From: Natronosalvus caseinilyticus
GTDB lineage: Archaea; Halobacteriota; Halobacteria; Halobacteriales; Natrialbaceae
Assembly: GCF_017357105.1 (NCBI RefSeq)
Contig: NZ_CP071596.1
Coordinates: forward strand, 620,001 to 684,000
Reading direction: 5' to 3'
DNA length: 64,000 nucleotides
Shown piece by piece: positions 45,756 to 55,458 of the stretch; position 1 is the stretch's first letter, and every line of letters starts with the position of its first letter. The notes beneath the pieces were generated by a model. It was not told where the DNA came from. It did no database searches and saw only the letters and a program-made list of their open reading frames with translations. The translations under genes were made by a program, and so were the position numbers.

Positions 45756-46412
45756 GTGACCGACGAGAGCGCCCGCGACGAAATTATGACGGCGACCTAC
45801 GAGGCCCTGTGCGAACACGGCTACACCGAGCTCACCACACAGGCTATCGCCGACCAGACGGACAAGAGCAAGTCCCTGCTGTTCTATCACTACGACTCCA
45901 AAGACGACATCATCTCGGCATTTTTCGACTTCCTGCTCGAGCACTTCGACGAGCGACTGGCGGCCAGCCAGGAGCTATCGCCGGTCGAACGCCTCGCGGC
46001 GCTCGTCGACTGGTTCCTCTACGATCCCGACGACGACGAACGCGCCTCCTTTCACACAGCGATGCTCGAATTGCGTGCCCAGGCCCCCTACGACGAGCGG
46101 TTCCAGGCGCACCTCCGACGCAGCGACGACGCGCTCCGGGCGGCGTTCGAGGGAATCCTCCAGGACGGCCTCGAGACCGGCGTCTTTCGCGACCACGATC
46201 CCGCGGAGACGGCGACGGTGCTGATCGCCGCCCTCGACGGCGCGCGCATCCGGCAGTTGACGATGGACCGGGACGCCTACCTCGAGGAGGTGCGGTCGGG
46301 CATCGCCAACGTCGTCGTCGCGGACCTGCTCGTCGAGGGCGAATCCTTCCCCGAACGAGGGACCGTCTCGCTCGAGGCCGCGGACGCGGCGGCCGGTGAT
46401 GCCCCCGAATGA
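45756..46412 (+). CDS. TetR/AcrR family regulator
   Basis: 218 residues from a GTG. The TetR helix-turn-helix is at about 8-55 (ALCEHGYTELTTQAIADQTD, KSKSLLFYHYDSKDDIISAF). The C-terminal ligand domain is helical with LVDWFLYDPDDDER. It overlaps the MATE transporter start by 4 bases (ATGA) and has a perfect palindrome just before its start, so it most likely represses its own operon and responds to a substrate of the transporter. Confidence 0.9.
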   Translation: MTDESARDEIMTATYEALCEHGYTELTTQAIADQTDKSKSLLFYHYDSKDDIISAFFDFLLEHFDERLAASQELSPVERLAALVDWFLYDPDDDERASFHTAMLELRAQAPYDERFQAHLRRSDDALRAAFEGILQDGLETGVFRDHDPAETATVLIAALDGARIRQLTMDRDAYLEEVRSGIANVVVADLLVEGESFPERGTVSLEAADAAAGDAPE

Positions 46413-47881
46413 GTCGAAAACGCGATCGATCGGTCAACGTCACGGACGGCGACCTGTTCAAGCCCCTCCTCGTGCTGTCGGCCCCCATCGTCTTCTCACA
46501 ACTCCTGCAGGTGGGTTACAACCTCGCGGACACCTTCTGGGTCGGTCGCCTCGGGAGCGACGCCGTCGCCGCGCTCTCGTATTCCTGGGCCATCGTCTTC
46601 CTGATGGTGAGTATCGGGGGCGGCCTCACCGCCGCGGGGACTGTCCTCGTCTCCCAGTACAAGGGCGCGAAGGACTTTCGGAAATCCCACCACGTCGCCG
46701 GACAGACGCTCTCGTTCGTGACCGTCGTCGGCTTCGTCTTCGGCGCGCTCGGTTTCGCGCTCTCGCCCTGGCTGATCCAGCTGGTGGGCGCCGAACCGGG
46801 CACCGCCGCTTACACCTACGCGGTCAACTACACCCGGATCATCTTCGTCAGCGTCGGCTTCATGTTCTGGTTCTTCATCTTCGACGCCCTCTCGCGGGGC
46901 TGGGGCGACACCCGGACGCCGATGTACCTGATGGCGCTCAGCGTGACGATGAACGTCGTTCTCGATCCGATCCTCATCCTGGGATTCGCCGACAACCCAC
47001 TCTTCGCCTGGGTCGGCGCGACCGGCCTCGAGTCGACGCTCTACGCGATGACCGGCTTCACCGGCTTCGGCGTCGAGGGCGCCGCGGTGGCGACGGTCTT
47101 CTCCCGCGGCGTCGCCGCCCTCGTCGGCCTCTACCTGCTCTTTTCGGGCCGGGTCGGGCTCGAACCAACCCTCGCGAACCTGCGCCTCGAACTGCCGACG
47201 GTGAAGAAGATCCTCGAGATCGGCGGGCCCATCGCGACCGAACAGGGCTTTCGCTCCTCGGGGATCGCCCTGCTGACGGCGCTGGTTGCCATCGCCGGAA
47301 CCGACGCAGTCGCGGCCTACGGGATCGCCAACCGGCTCTCCTCGCTGCTCTTTTTGCCGGCGCTCGGGCTGGCCCGTGGCACGGAAGCCGTCGTCGGGCA
47401 GAACCTCGGTGCCGAGCAGGTGAGCCGTGCCTGGAAGGCCGTCAAGCTGAGTTCCGTCGTCGTCGTCGGGATCTTCGTCGCCGTCGTCGCGGTCGCGTAC
47501 CCGCTGGCCGAACCGATCACGGCGGTCTTCATCCAGGGCGAGGGGAGCGAGCAGGTCGTCACCTACGGCGCCGCGTTCATCCTGATCGCCGGGCCCTCCT
47601 ACATCTTCATGGGCGTCTTCCAGGTGCTGCTGGGCGGCCTCCGGGGTAGCGGCAGCACCCGCGCGGCGATGTTCCTCTCGATCCAGGAGCTCTGGATGTA
47701 TCGCATCCCCATCTCGGCGATCGCCATCCTCCACTTCGGGCTGGGCATCTACGGCGTCTGGTACGCCATCGCCCTCTCGTACGTCCTCTCGGCCATCGTC
47801 ACCGCCGGCTGGTTCCTGCGGGGGACCTGGACCGACAACGTCGTGACCGAGGACGTCGCGTCGGCGCCCGCCGGTGATTGA
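46409..47881 (+). CDS. MATE family efflux transporter
   Basis: 490 residues with twelve membrane segments in two related halves (LLVLSAPIVFSQLLQVGYNL, and KILEIGGPIATEQGFRS starting the second). VGRLGSDAVAALSYSW and GTEAVVGQNLGAEQVSRA are conserved MATE loops. It exports organic cations or drugs by sodium or proton antiport. Coupled to a TetR gene upstream and overlapped downstream by a gene of unknown function. Confidence 0.92.
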   Translation: MSRKRDRSVNVTDGDLFKPLLVLSAPIVFSQLLQVGYNLADTFWVGRLGSDAVAALSYSWAIVFLMVSIGGGLTAAGTVLVSQYKGAKDFRKSHHVAGQTLSFVTVVGFVFGALGFALSPWLIQLVGAEPGTAAYTYAVNYTRIIFVSVGFMFWFFIFDALSRGWGDTRTPMYLMALSVTMNVVLDPILILGFADNPLFAWVGATGLESTLYAMTGFTGFGVEGAAVATVFSRGVAALVGLYLLFSGRVGLEPTLANLRLELPTVKKILEIGGPIATEQGFRSSGIALLTALVAIAGTDAVAAYGIANRLSSLLFLPALGLARGTEAVVGQNLGAEQVSRAWKAVKLSSVVVVGIFVAVVAVAYPLAEPITAVFIQGEGSEQVVTYGAAFILIAGPSYIFMGVFQVLLGGLRGSGSTRAAMFLSIQELWMYRIPISAIAILHFGLGIYGVWYAIALSYVLSAIVTAGWFLRGTWTDNVVTEDVASAPAGD

Positions 47882-47882
47882 G

Positions 47883-48848
47883 ATGACCAGGTCGAATCCC
47901 TTCGTCGATGACGGTGACGGCGACGGTAACGGTGCCGAACCCGTTCGAGGGACGGGGCTCACCCCGTCCGTCCGGGCGCTCTCACTGCGCGCCTGTCCGC
48001 CTCCGGACGACTCGATTCCGGTCGTCCTCTGTCGAACCGTCGCGACGACCGTCGACGCCGACTCGAGCGTCGCGGCCGAGGTGCCAGCGCTCGAGCCCCT
48101 GGCCACCGCGCTGGTCGCCCTCGAGGGGTACGTCCGGTTGCGACGCGCGACGCTGATGGACGGAGTCGACGACCGCGAGACGGCGCTGCTGGCGAGCGAT
48201 TACCTGTTCGCCCGCGCCCACGGGACGGTCGGGGCGGCCCCGCTCGAGTCCGAACGAGCGGTCGCGAGCGTTCGTGCGTTCACCCATGCCTCGAGCGAGT
48301 TGCCTGCGGCGATCGGTGGTGGCGGGAGCGCGGGCGACGGGGAGGTGGAATCGGCGTCGAAACTGGAATCGGAATCGAAACCGGGATCGGAACTAGCACC
48401 CGAATCGACCGTCGAAACAGGCCCACTGGCCGTCCTCGCCGGCTGTGGCTGCGTCCTGGGCGCCATCGTCGGCGACCGACTCGACGCGGCCGACCCGCTT
48501 CGAGCGTACGGGCGCCACCTCGGGACCCTCCTCGACGCCGTCCCGGACGGGTCGCTCGACGACACGGCGAGCCCGTCCGACCACCTCGCTCGAGACCACC
48601 AGAGAACGGTCCGACAGGCGATGGTTCGCGGCCTTCGAGGCGAGGCGATCACTGGTTCGCTCCCCGACGACCCCCGTCTTCGAACAGTGCTCGACCCACG
48701 GCTCGAGGAAGCGGCGGCCACCCACGAACGCCTCGCTGATCATCTCGACGAGACCGCGCTAGGTCGACTCGAGCGTCCGCTTCGCTGGCTCGGGGACGAA
48801 CTGGACCGTGGAGATGGGTTCGGAGCGACCGGTAATCGGCGTTACTGA
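47883..48848 (+). CDS. Unknown protein, third gene of the TetR-MATE operon
   Basis: 321 residues, mostly helical, with an acidic Gly/Asp-rich N-terminus and a 60-residue low-complexity insert (about 138-178: a run of SKLESESKPGSELAPE). Conserved helices include LALEGYVRLRRATLMDGV-like ALVALEGYVRLRRAT and DYLFARAH, which vaguely recalls isoprenoid synthase-like helical folds; this is not safe enough for a name. An alternative start is 47874. It begins 1 base after the MATE stop. Confidence 0.65.
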   Translation: MTRSNPFVDDGDGDGNGAEPVRGTGLTPSVRALSLRACPPPDDSIPVVLCRTVATTVDADSSVAAEVPALEPLATALVALEGYVRLRRATLMDGVDDRETALLASDYLFARAHGTVGAAPLESERAVASVRAFTHASSELPAAIGGGGSAGDGEVESASKLESESKPGSELAPESTVETGPLAVLAGCGCVLGAIVGDRLDAADPLRAYGRHLGTLLDAVPDGSLDDTASPSDHLARDHQRTVRQAMVRGLRGEAITGSLPDDPRLRTVLDPRLEEAAATHERLADHLDETALGRLERPLRWLGDELDRGDGFGATGNRRY

Positions 48849-49146
48849 TCGCGGTCGCCGGCCCCTGAAAAGAGCCTCAGCGGGTCAAAAGTACAGAAAA
48901 GCCGTCGATCGAGTAGATTACGAGGTGTATCAGGCGTTAAAGTTCAGTTGCGTAATGGATATTTGTTATCGTAACTCAAACCACAAGTCAGATATCAGAA
49001 ATATCTCATTATACCGACGAGGGTACGAAACTGACGAAGCTCTGGCTAACAGGCAGTCACGAAAAGTCGGATTGCGCCGGAAACGGTGAGTACCCTTATG
49101 CTATCCCCCATTGCACGTGAACCGCCCCATCAACGGGGGAGAACTC
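48849..49146. other. Low-GC intergenic region
   Basis: Noticeably A/T-rich. No gene or RNA family seen; GGGGGAG at about 49136-49142 is a Shine-Dalgarno-like site for the next gene. Confidence 0.5.
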
Positions 49147-49620
49147 ATGAATCGACGACACGTACTACAGACAGCAGGCGGGATCGCGGGAGCGAGCATC
49201 TTGGGGACGACAGGCGTCCTCGCACGGCAAGACCAGGGGGGCCAGGGGCGCGACAATCGCCGTCGACGCGACGCCGAACTCTTAGAGGGCGTGATGGTCG
49301 AAACCAAAACGTCCGACCCTGAAGCGGCGAACTTCGAGGAGGAGTTTACCTACTACGTCGTTCGATTCCCGGGAGAGTACACCTTCGAAGAGTACCGTGA
49401 GCCCGCTCGCACTGGGCCCGACGTCTATGGACTGTCGGGGAGTGGAAACGCGTTCTGGTTCGGCGTCAGTGCCCCGGACGAAGACGGTATTCAACACGAA
49501 ATCCAACACCGCGGACAGGCAGTGCTCTACCTTACCGACGACGAGGGGAACTGGTACGAGGTGCGGGCCCGGTTCGATGGCCAGGGCAATCTCGTCAACG
49601 TGAACGGGGTATCTCCGTAA
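49147..49620 (+). CDS. Tat-exported small protein
   Basis: 157 residues. The N-terminus MNRRHVLQTAGGIAGASILG is a twin-arginine signal, cleaved likely after about residue 27. The mature part starts with a basic, Gln/Arg-rich linker (QDQGGQGRDNRRRRD), then a compact beta domain (FTYYVVRFPGEYTFEEY, FWFGVSAPDEDGIQHEI, VLYLTDDEGNWYEVRARFDG). GGGGGAG 5 bases before the ATG is an unusually good ribosome site here. No family recognised. Confidence 0.7.
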   Translation: MNRRHVLQTAGGIAGASILGTTGVLARQDQGGQGRDNRRRRDAELLEGVMVETKTSDPEAANFEEEFTYYVVRFPGEYTFEEYREPARTGPDVYGLSGSGNAFWFGVSAPDEDGIQHEIQHRGQAVLYLTDDEGNWYEVRARFDGQGNLVNVNGVSP

Positions 49621-49823
49621 TTCCAGCTCACTGGTCCTCGTTTATGAGAATAGCCGAATGAGGGTTCGGAGGCTACGCTGATTGTCAGTTTGCACTCATA
49701 ACTACTGGTTGATTGTACGAATTGCTCTTTCTGAGAGAGGTGATTTCAACCGACCAAACAATCGGAATTGACGCCTCGGTTCATAATCCAAGTCATTATT
49801 TTAAGCCACATCTATGCTATTGT

Positions 49824-50249
49824 ATGGATCGGCGATCGTTTCTCGCGACGGTGCTCGTGTCTTCGTCTACACTTGGCGGATGTCTCGAAGAGGACTCCCA
49901 CGAAGTCGGACTGGGGAAAATCAACGTGACGAACTATAGCGAGAACCGTATCTCGACCGTTGTCACTGTCGAGAAGGAAGGGAGGACAGTGTACACCGAA
50001 GAACACGCGCTCGAGGGAACGGCGAACGGATCGCTGGGACGGATAGCGATCGTCGAAGAGTGGATGGACGAGAAAACGCCGTACAACGTCGAAATCACGG
50101 TTGACGGAGATCATCAGAATAGCTTCTCGACACGCGACGCGAACGAGTTTTTCTCGGACTGGGGAGCAAACGAGTGCTATTTTCTGGACGCGGTTTTCGA
50201 AGCAAAGAGCATTAACTTCGCCGTGGGTGGCCTCGAGTCGTGCCCGTGA
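49824..50249 (+). CDS. Small Tat lipoprotein
   Basis: 141 residues. MDRRSFLATVLVSSSTLGGC is a twin-arginine lipoprotein signal with lipobox LGGC (Cys20). The mature part is a beta sandwich (VGLGKINVTNYSENRISTVVTVEKEGRTVY) with two further Cys residues. ATTTTAAG 20-27 bases ahead supports this start and not the upstream one at 49713. Lower GC content than neighbours. Function unknown. Confidence 0.7.
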   Translation: MDRRSFLATVLVSSSTLGGCLEEDSHEVGLGKINVTNYSENRISTVVTVEKEGRTVYTEEHALEGTANGSLGRIAIVEEWMDEKTPYNVEITVDGDHQNSFSTRDANEFFSDWGANECYFLDAVFEAKSINFAVGGLESCP

Positions 50250-50318
50250 GTACCATGTCGGGACGCACTCAATCGGATCGCCGGAGCCAAATCGCTCGAG
50301 TCCCCAGACAGGGTAGAG

Positions 50319-51566
50319 ATGCACCTCGAGTTTCTCGGCGGGGCCCGCGAGATCGGGCGGAGTGCCCTCCTAGTGGACGATTCTCTACTACTCGATTTCG
50401 GGATGGACTCGGGGAACCCGCCCTCGTTCCCGCTCCGGGAACCCAACCTCGACCCCGACGCAGTCGTCGTCTCCCACGGCCACCTCGACCACGTTGGGAC
50501 CCTGCCCGCGCTGCTGTCGGGCGACGCTCGCCCGCCGATCCACTGGACCCAGCCGACCTCCGACCTCGCGATGGTGCTGGCTCGAGATACGCTGAAACTC
50601 CACGGCGGGAGCTACGACTGTCCGTTTACCGAAGCCGAACTCGCCCGCCTGACGCAGGTGTCGGAGACCCACGGCTACGGCGAGCCCTTCGAGGCCGCTG
50701 GCTACGAGGTCACCTTCTTCGACGCCGGTCACGTCCCTGGGAGCGCTCACGTCCTGGTCGACGATGGTAACACCCGCCTGCTCTACACCGGCGACTTCCA
50801 CACCGAGGACCAGCACCTCCTGGCGGGGACGACGGCCCGTCCCGACGCCGACGTCGTCGTCTGTGAGAGCACGTACGCCGACACGACCCGTCCCCCGAGG
50901 GCGGAGATCGAGCGCGCGTTCGTCGACAGCCTGAAAGCGACGATCTGGGAAGGTGGCACGGTCGTCGTCCCCGCCTTCGCGATCGGCCGTACCCAGGAAG
51001 TGATGTGCATCTGCGCCGAACACGACCTCGAGTGTTACGTCGACGGGATGGGAACCCGCGTCGCCGATCTGTTCTTGCGCCCGCGAAATCGTGACTTCCT
51101 TCGAGACCCCGACGAACTGCGCCGGGCGAAGGGCAACGCTCGATTCGTCGACGGAAGGGACGGCCAGCGAAGACGCATCGCCGACCAGAACACCGTCATC
51201 GTGACGACCAGCGGGATGCTCCACGGCGGCCCCGCGATGACGTACGTCCCCGCGATCCGAAGCCACCCGGCGAACAAGATCGCCATGACGGGCTACCAGG
51301 TCGAGGGGACCCCCGGACGGGACCTCCTCGAGACCGGCAGCGCCGAGATCGACGGCAGAGTGATGCCGATCAGCGCCCAGGTCGAGCAGTACGACTTCTC
51401 GGCGCACGCCGACCGGGCGGGCCTCGAGTCGTTCCTCGAGTCCTACCGCGATTCGCGGGTACTCGTGAACCACGGTGATCGCTGTGAGTGGTTCGCCGAG
51501 GAACTCCGGGCCAACGGCTTCGACGCGTCCGCCCCCGAATTGGGCGAGCGCGTGGTCCTGGAGTAG
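50319..51566 (+). CDS. Metallo-beta-lactamase/beta-CASP nuclease
   Basis: 415 residues. Begins MHLEFLGGAREIGRSALLV; zinc motif SHGHLDHVG (about 53-61), then GHVPGSAH, YTGDFH and ESTYAD. The beta-CASP part has VVVPAFAIGRTQEV, VTTSGMLHGGPAM and SAHADRAG. This is the architecture of archaeal CPSF/RNase J-like RNA nucleases that process or degrade RNA. No KH domains are present, so it is the short type rather than aCPSF1. Confidence 0.9.
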   Translation: MHLEFLGGAREIGRSALLVDDSLLLDFGMDSGNPPSFPLREPNLDPDAVVVSHGHLDHVGTLPALLSGDARPPIHWTQPTSDLAMVLARDTLKLHGGSYDCPFTEAELARLTQVSETHGYGEPFEAAGYEVTFFDAGHVPGSAHVLVDDGNTRLLYTGDFHTEDQHLLAGTTARPDADVVVCESTYADTTRPPRAEIERAFVDSLKATIWEGGTVVVPAFAIGRTQEVMCICAEHDLECYVDGMGTRVADLFLRPRNRDFLRDPDELRRAKGNARFVDGRDGQRRRIADQNTVIVTTSGMLHGGPAMTYVPAIRSHPANKIAMTGYQVEGTPGRDLLETGSAEIDGRVMPISAQVEQYDFSAHADRAGLESFLESYRDSRVLVNHGDRCEWFAEELRANGFDASAPELGERVVLE

Positions 51567-51605
51567 CAGTTGTGCGCAGGCTGCTCGTCAGCCGTCGTCA
51601 CGCGG

Positions 51606-52697
51606 TCACTCCTCGGACTCGTAGGGTTCGCCGACGGACGAGGGAACCTGCGTCTTTCCCCAGCCCGTGAGGACCACGATGACGACCACGTACGGAAGCA
51701 GCCCCAGCAGCTTCGAAGAAGCCTCGATGTTGAGCGTCTGGAACTGGCCTTGCAGCATGTCGACGCCGCCGAAGAGGAGGGCGGCGGCCGCCGCTCCGAG
51801 CGGGTTGTAGTTGCCGAACAGGTAGGCGACGATGCCGAGCCAGCCGCGACCGTCGACCATCGTCTGGCCGGTCCCGACGAACGACGAACTGTGCGCGAGA
51901 AGCACCGCGCCGCCGAGGCCGGCCAGTCCACCGGAGAAGATTACCGTCGCGTAACGCACGCGGTTGACGTCGATACCGGCGGTGTCGAGCGCCTCCGGAT
52001 TCTCGCCGGCTGCCTGGATCCAGTACCCGTACTGCGTGCGGTAGAGGAAGATCCACGCCCCGACCACGATGAGGACGGTGAGCCAGACCAGCGGCGACTG
52101 GTCGAAGACGACTCGACCGAGGAAGGGAATCTCGCTGAGTACCGGAACCGTCAACCGCCCGACGCCGGGGAGACGCGGACTGTTTCTGCTCCCCCAGATG
52201 ACGGCCGCCGTGAACGGGACGAGACCGAGGCCGATGAACCAGACCCCCAGTCCGGCCACGATCTGGTCCGCCTTGTATCGGATCAACAACACGGCGAAGA
52301 GGACGGCCAGTCCCATCGTGAGCAGGACCGAAATGCCGATCCCGACCCAGGCGTGGACGGCCCCGCCGGCGCCAACGAAGTACGTCGCGGCGGCGGCGAA
52401 GAAGGCGCCGAAGATCATGAACCCCTCGAGCCCGATGTTGAACACGCCGCTCTTCTCGGCGTACAGCCCGCCGATCGCGGCGAGCGTGATGGGGGCGGCC
52501 ATCTCCATCGATCGGGCGACGTAGCCGGGCGTCACGACGCTGGCGAGGGTCTCGAGGCCGTCGGACAGCACCTCGGCGAGCGGAACGTCGAAGACGACGG
52601 CCCCGACGACCCCGAGGGCTGCCAGCACGGCGAGCACGAGGCCGACGAGTCGGACGCCAGGGTGACGAGCGTACTCGAGGCTGTCGAGGCCGCTCAT
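51606..52697 (-). CDS. BMP-type ABC transporter permease 2
   Basis: 363 residues with about nine or ten membrane segments. YAEKSGVFNIGLEGFMIFGAF is the signature loop of the nucleoside/sugar type permease family (BPD_transp_2). It overlaps the first permease gene by 4 bases. With its partner it forms the channel of the importer. Confidence 0.9.
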   Translation of the reverse strand: MSGLDSLEYARHPGVRLVGLVLAVLAALGVVGAVVFDVPLAEVLSDGLETLASVVTPGYVARSMEMAAPITLAAIGGLYAEKSGVFNIGLEGFMIFGAFFAAAATYFVGAGGAVHAWVGIGISVLLTMGLAVLFAVLLIRYKADQIVAGLGVWFIGLGLVPFTAAVIWGSRNSPRLPGVGRLTVPVLSEIPFLGRVVFDQSPLVWLTVLIVVGAWIFLYRTQYGYWIQAAGENPEALDTAGIDVNRVRYATVIFSGGLAGLGGAVLLAHSSSFVGTGQTMVDGRGWLGIVAYLFGNYNPLGAAAAALLFGGVDMLQGQFQTLNIEASSKLLGLLPYVVVIVVLTGWGKTQVPSSVGEPYESEE

Positions 52698-53827
52698 CGG
52701 TCCTCACCACCGAGACCGGCTCGTTTGGCCGCCATTCGGAACAGCTCCGGCGCGGCCACGAAGACGATGACGATGCCGACGATGCCGTCGATCAACTGGA
52801 CGGGCACGTCGCTGTAGGTCTGAATGTACGAACTCGAGGAGTTGAGGCCGCCGAACAACAGCCCGGCCGGCACGACCCCGAGCGGATTGTTCGCGGCGAG
52901 CAGGCTGACGGCGATCGCGTCGTAGCCGTAGGTGTGGATGCTGGCCGGTTCGATGAACCGCCCCTGGAACATGATGACGTAGACCGCGCTCGCGAGACCG
53001 GCGACGGCCCCGGAGAACGTCATCGTCGCGACGATCGTCCGTTTCGCATCGACGCCGGAGTACACCGCCGCCCCGGCCTGGTAGCCGCTGGTCACCATGT
53101 CGTACCCGATCCCCGTCCGCGTCATCGCGATGGCGACGACCGCGACGAGCGCGAGCGTCAACAGGAGGCCGATTATCGAGAACGACGAATCGCCGAAGAC
53201 GATCGGTGGGAGGCCGACGTAATCCGGGAGCCGCTCGGTTTGCACGTTCGTCGAGCCCTCCGCCCGGAGCGGGTTCGTGAGCAGCCAGCTAACGACGCCG
53301 ATCGCGATGAAGTTTAGCATGATCGTCGTGATGATCTCGTTCGCGTCGGCGTACGCCTTCAACACGCCGGGAAGCGCCCCGTAGAGGCCACCGCCGACGG
53401 CGGCGGCGACCGTCCCAATGAGCATCAGGCCGATTCCACCGACGGTCCCGGTCGGCAAGAACGGGGCCGTCCAGAGGATCGACACGGTGCAGAACAGGCC
53501 GCCGACGACGAACTGTCCCTGTACGCCGATGTTGAACACGCCGGCTCTGAACGCGATCGCCACGGCGACGCCCGTCAGGATGAAGAACGTCGAGAGCCGC
53601 AACGTTCGCGCCAGGATGCGCTCGCTGCCGAGCGCGCCGACGATCAGGTTGTTCAGGAAGAGTATCGGATTGTACCCGGCGGCGGCCACCAGCACCAGAC
53701 CGATGAGAATCGCCGTCGTGACCGACGCGAGCGCGATTCCAAGGCGTTCCAGGACCGTCGCCTCGAGGAGTCGACCGGCGACGCGATCCGCCATCGAACG
53801 GGGGCCGCTTTGGTCGGCCGAGCTCAT
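52694..53827 (-). CDS. BMP-type ABC transporter permease 1
   Basis: 377 residues, about ten membrane segments, with FRAGVFNIGVQGQFVVGGLF as signature and NEIITTIMLNFIAIG, the cytoplasmic coupling region that contacts the ATPase. It overlaps the ATPase gene and the second permease gene by 4 bases each. Same importer family as the purine nucleoside uptake systems. Confidence 0.9.
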   Translation of the reverse strand: MSSADQSGPRSMADRVAGRLLEATVLERLGIALASVTTAILIGLVLVAAAGYNPILFLNNLIVGALGSERILARTLRLSTFFILTGVAVAIAFRAGVFNIGVQGQFVVGGLFCTVSILWTAPFLPTGTVGGIGLMLIGTVAAAVGGGLYGALPGVLKAYADANEIITTIMLNFIAIGVVSWLLTNPLRAEGSTNVQTERLPDYVGLPPIVFGDSSFSIIGLLLTLALVAVVAIAMTRTGIGYDMVTSGYQAGAAVYSGVDAKRTIVATMTFSGAVAGLASAVYVIMFQGRFIEPASIHTYGYDAIAVSLLAANNPLGVVPAGLLFGGLNSSSSYIQTYSDVPVQLIDGIVGIVIVFVAAPELFRMAAKRAGLGGEDR

Positions 53828-55404
53828 GGCTGAACCTCGCTATCGGGCTCTGACAGCTCGTCTTGCTCGGCGAGGCGATGGCCCGCCATCAGGAGACCGA
53901 GGTCCTCCTCGGTGACTGCGGCCGGATCGACGGTGTCGATGAACGACCCCTCGTACATGACCGCGGTCCGATCAGAGAGCTTCTGGATCTCCTCGAGTTT
54001 CGACGAGACGAGGACGATCGCCAGCCCCTCGTCTCTGAGTTCGATCAGCCGGTTGTGGATGAACTCGATCGAGCCGATGTCGACGCCCCGGGTCGGATGC
54101 GAGGCGATCAACAGCGACGGGTCGTGACCGACCTCTCGACCGACGATGAACTTCTGCTGGTTTCCGCCGGACAGCGACGCCGCTCTGGCGTCGGCGTCGG
54201 GCGGTTGGACGTCGAACTCCGAGATGATCTCCTCGGTGTGGTCACGGACGTGCGCCCAGTCGATGAACCCGCTTTTCGCGAACGGCTCGATGGTCTGATT
54301 CCCGAGCAGCCCGTTGCGGACCAGGTCGTAGTCCATCACCAGCCCCTCGGCGTGGCGGTCCTCGGGAATGTAGGCGATGCCCGCCTCGATGCGGTCGCGT
54401 CGCGACAGCGTGGTGATGTCGTCGCCATCAAAGCGGACCGCCCCCGAATCGGGCGTCCGGAGTCCGGTGAGGGCCTCGACTAACTCGGTCTGGCCGTTTC
54501 CCTGCACGCCAGCGATGCCGAGGATCTCGCCCTCTCGGACCTTGAGGTCGACCCCGGAGACCTTCTCGAGCCCGCGGTCGCCCGTGACTCGCACCTCCTC
54601 GACCTCGAGGAGCGGCGAGCCTGGTTCGGTCTCGCGAGGCTGACGATCGAACAGTACCTCGCGGCCGACCATCATCTGGGCCAGCTCCTGTTCGGAGGTT
54701 TCCGACGCGGGAACGGTGCCGACCGCCTTCCCGTCGCGGAGAACGGTGATCTCGTCGGCGATTTCCATGACCTCGTCGAGTTTGTGCGAGATGAAGATGA
54801 GCGAGCGACCGTCCGCTCTGAGGTCTTCCATGACGGCCATCAGCCCGTCGACCTCCTGTGGCGTGAGGACGGCCGTCGGTTCGTCCAGGATGAGGACGTC
54901 CGCGCCCCGGTAGAGGCTCTTGACGATTTCGACGCGCTGTCTCGTTCCGAGGTCGAGGTCCTGGATCGGGGTGTCGAGGTGGTCGGCGACCTCGAATCCG
55001 TACCGGTCGCTGATGTCCTCGATCGACTCTCGTGCGGCCTCCTCGTCGACGAAGCCGTTCTCGACGGGTTCGTGGCCGAGGATGACGTTCTGGAGGACGG
55101 TCATCGGTTCGACCAGCTGGAAGTGCTGGTGGATCATGCCGATCCCCGCGTCCATAGCGTCACGAGGCGTGTCGATCGTCCGTTCCTCGCTGTCAACGAA
55201 GATTGCCCCCTCGTCCTGATCGTAGAGCCCGTAGAGGACGCTCATCAGCGTCGTCTTCCCGGAGCCGTTTTCGCCGAGAAGGGCGTGAATCGAGCCGGCC
55301 TCTAGCGTGAAGTCGACGCTATCGTTGGCGACGACGTCGCCGAACCGTTTCGTGATCCCCTCCAGGCGGACGGCCGGTAGTGGGTTGTGCGTGTGCGAAG
55401 TCAT
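53824..55404 (-). CDS. BMP-type ABC transporter ATP-binding protein
   Basis: 526 residues with two ATPase domains. The first has Walker A GENGSGKTT and LDLGTRQRVEIVKSLY, then LILDEPTAVLT. The second has the degenerate Walker A GVQGNGQTE, signature SLSGGNQQKF and LLIASHPTRGVDIG. Such double-domain ATPases drive sugar and nucleoside importers. It lies 54 bases after the binding-protein gene. Confidence 0.93.
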   Translation of the reverse strand: MTSHTHNPLPAVRLEGITKRFGDVVANDSVDFTLEAGSIHALLGENGSGKTTLMSVLYGLYDQDEGAIFVDSEERTIDTPRDAMDAGIGMIHQHFQLVEPMTVLQNVILGHEPVENGFVDEEAARESIEDISDRYGFEVADHLDTPIQDLDLGTRQRVEIVKSLYRGADVLILDEPTAVLTPQEVDGLMAVMEDLRADGRSLIFISHKLDEVMEIADEITVLRDGKAVGTVPASETSEQELAQMMVGREVLFDRQPRETEPGSPLLEVEEVRVTGDRGLEKVSGVDLKVREGEILGIAGVQGNGQTELVEALTGLRTPDSGAVRFDGDDITTLSRRDRIEAGIAYIPEDRHAEGLVMDYDLVRNGLLGNQTIEPFAKSGFIDWAHVRDHTEEIISEFDVQPPDADARAASLSGGNQQKFIVGREVGHDPSLLIASHPTRGVDIGSIEFIHNRLIELRDEGLAIVLVSSKLEEIQKLSDRTAVMYEGSFIDTVDPAAVTEEDLGLLMAGHRLAEQDELSEPDSEVQP

Positions 55405-55458
55405 GAAGTGGTCAAAGACGTGAGAACGGAAAACCTGACTGCACGGTCCTCTCGTCGA

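Noticed and set aside
46496-48106. A 536-codon frame antisense to the MATE gene
   Set aside because: Hydrophilic shadow of a membrane protein; MATE motifs are clear on the plus strand.
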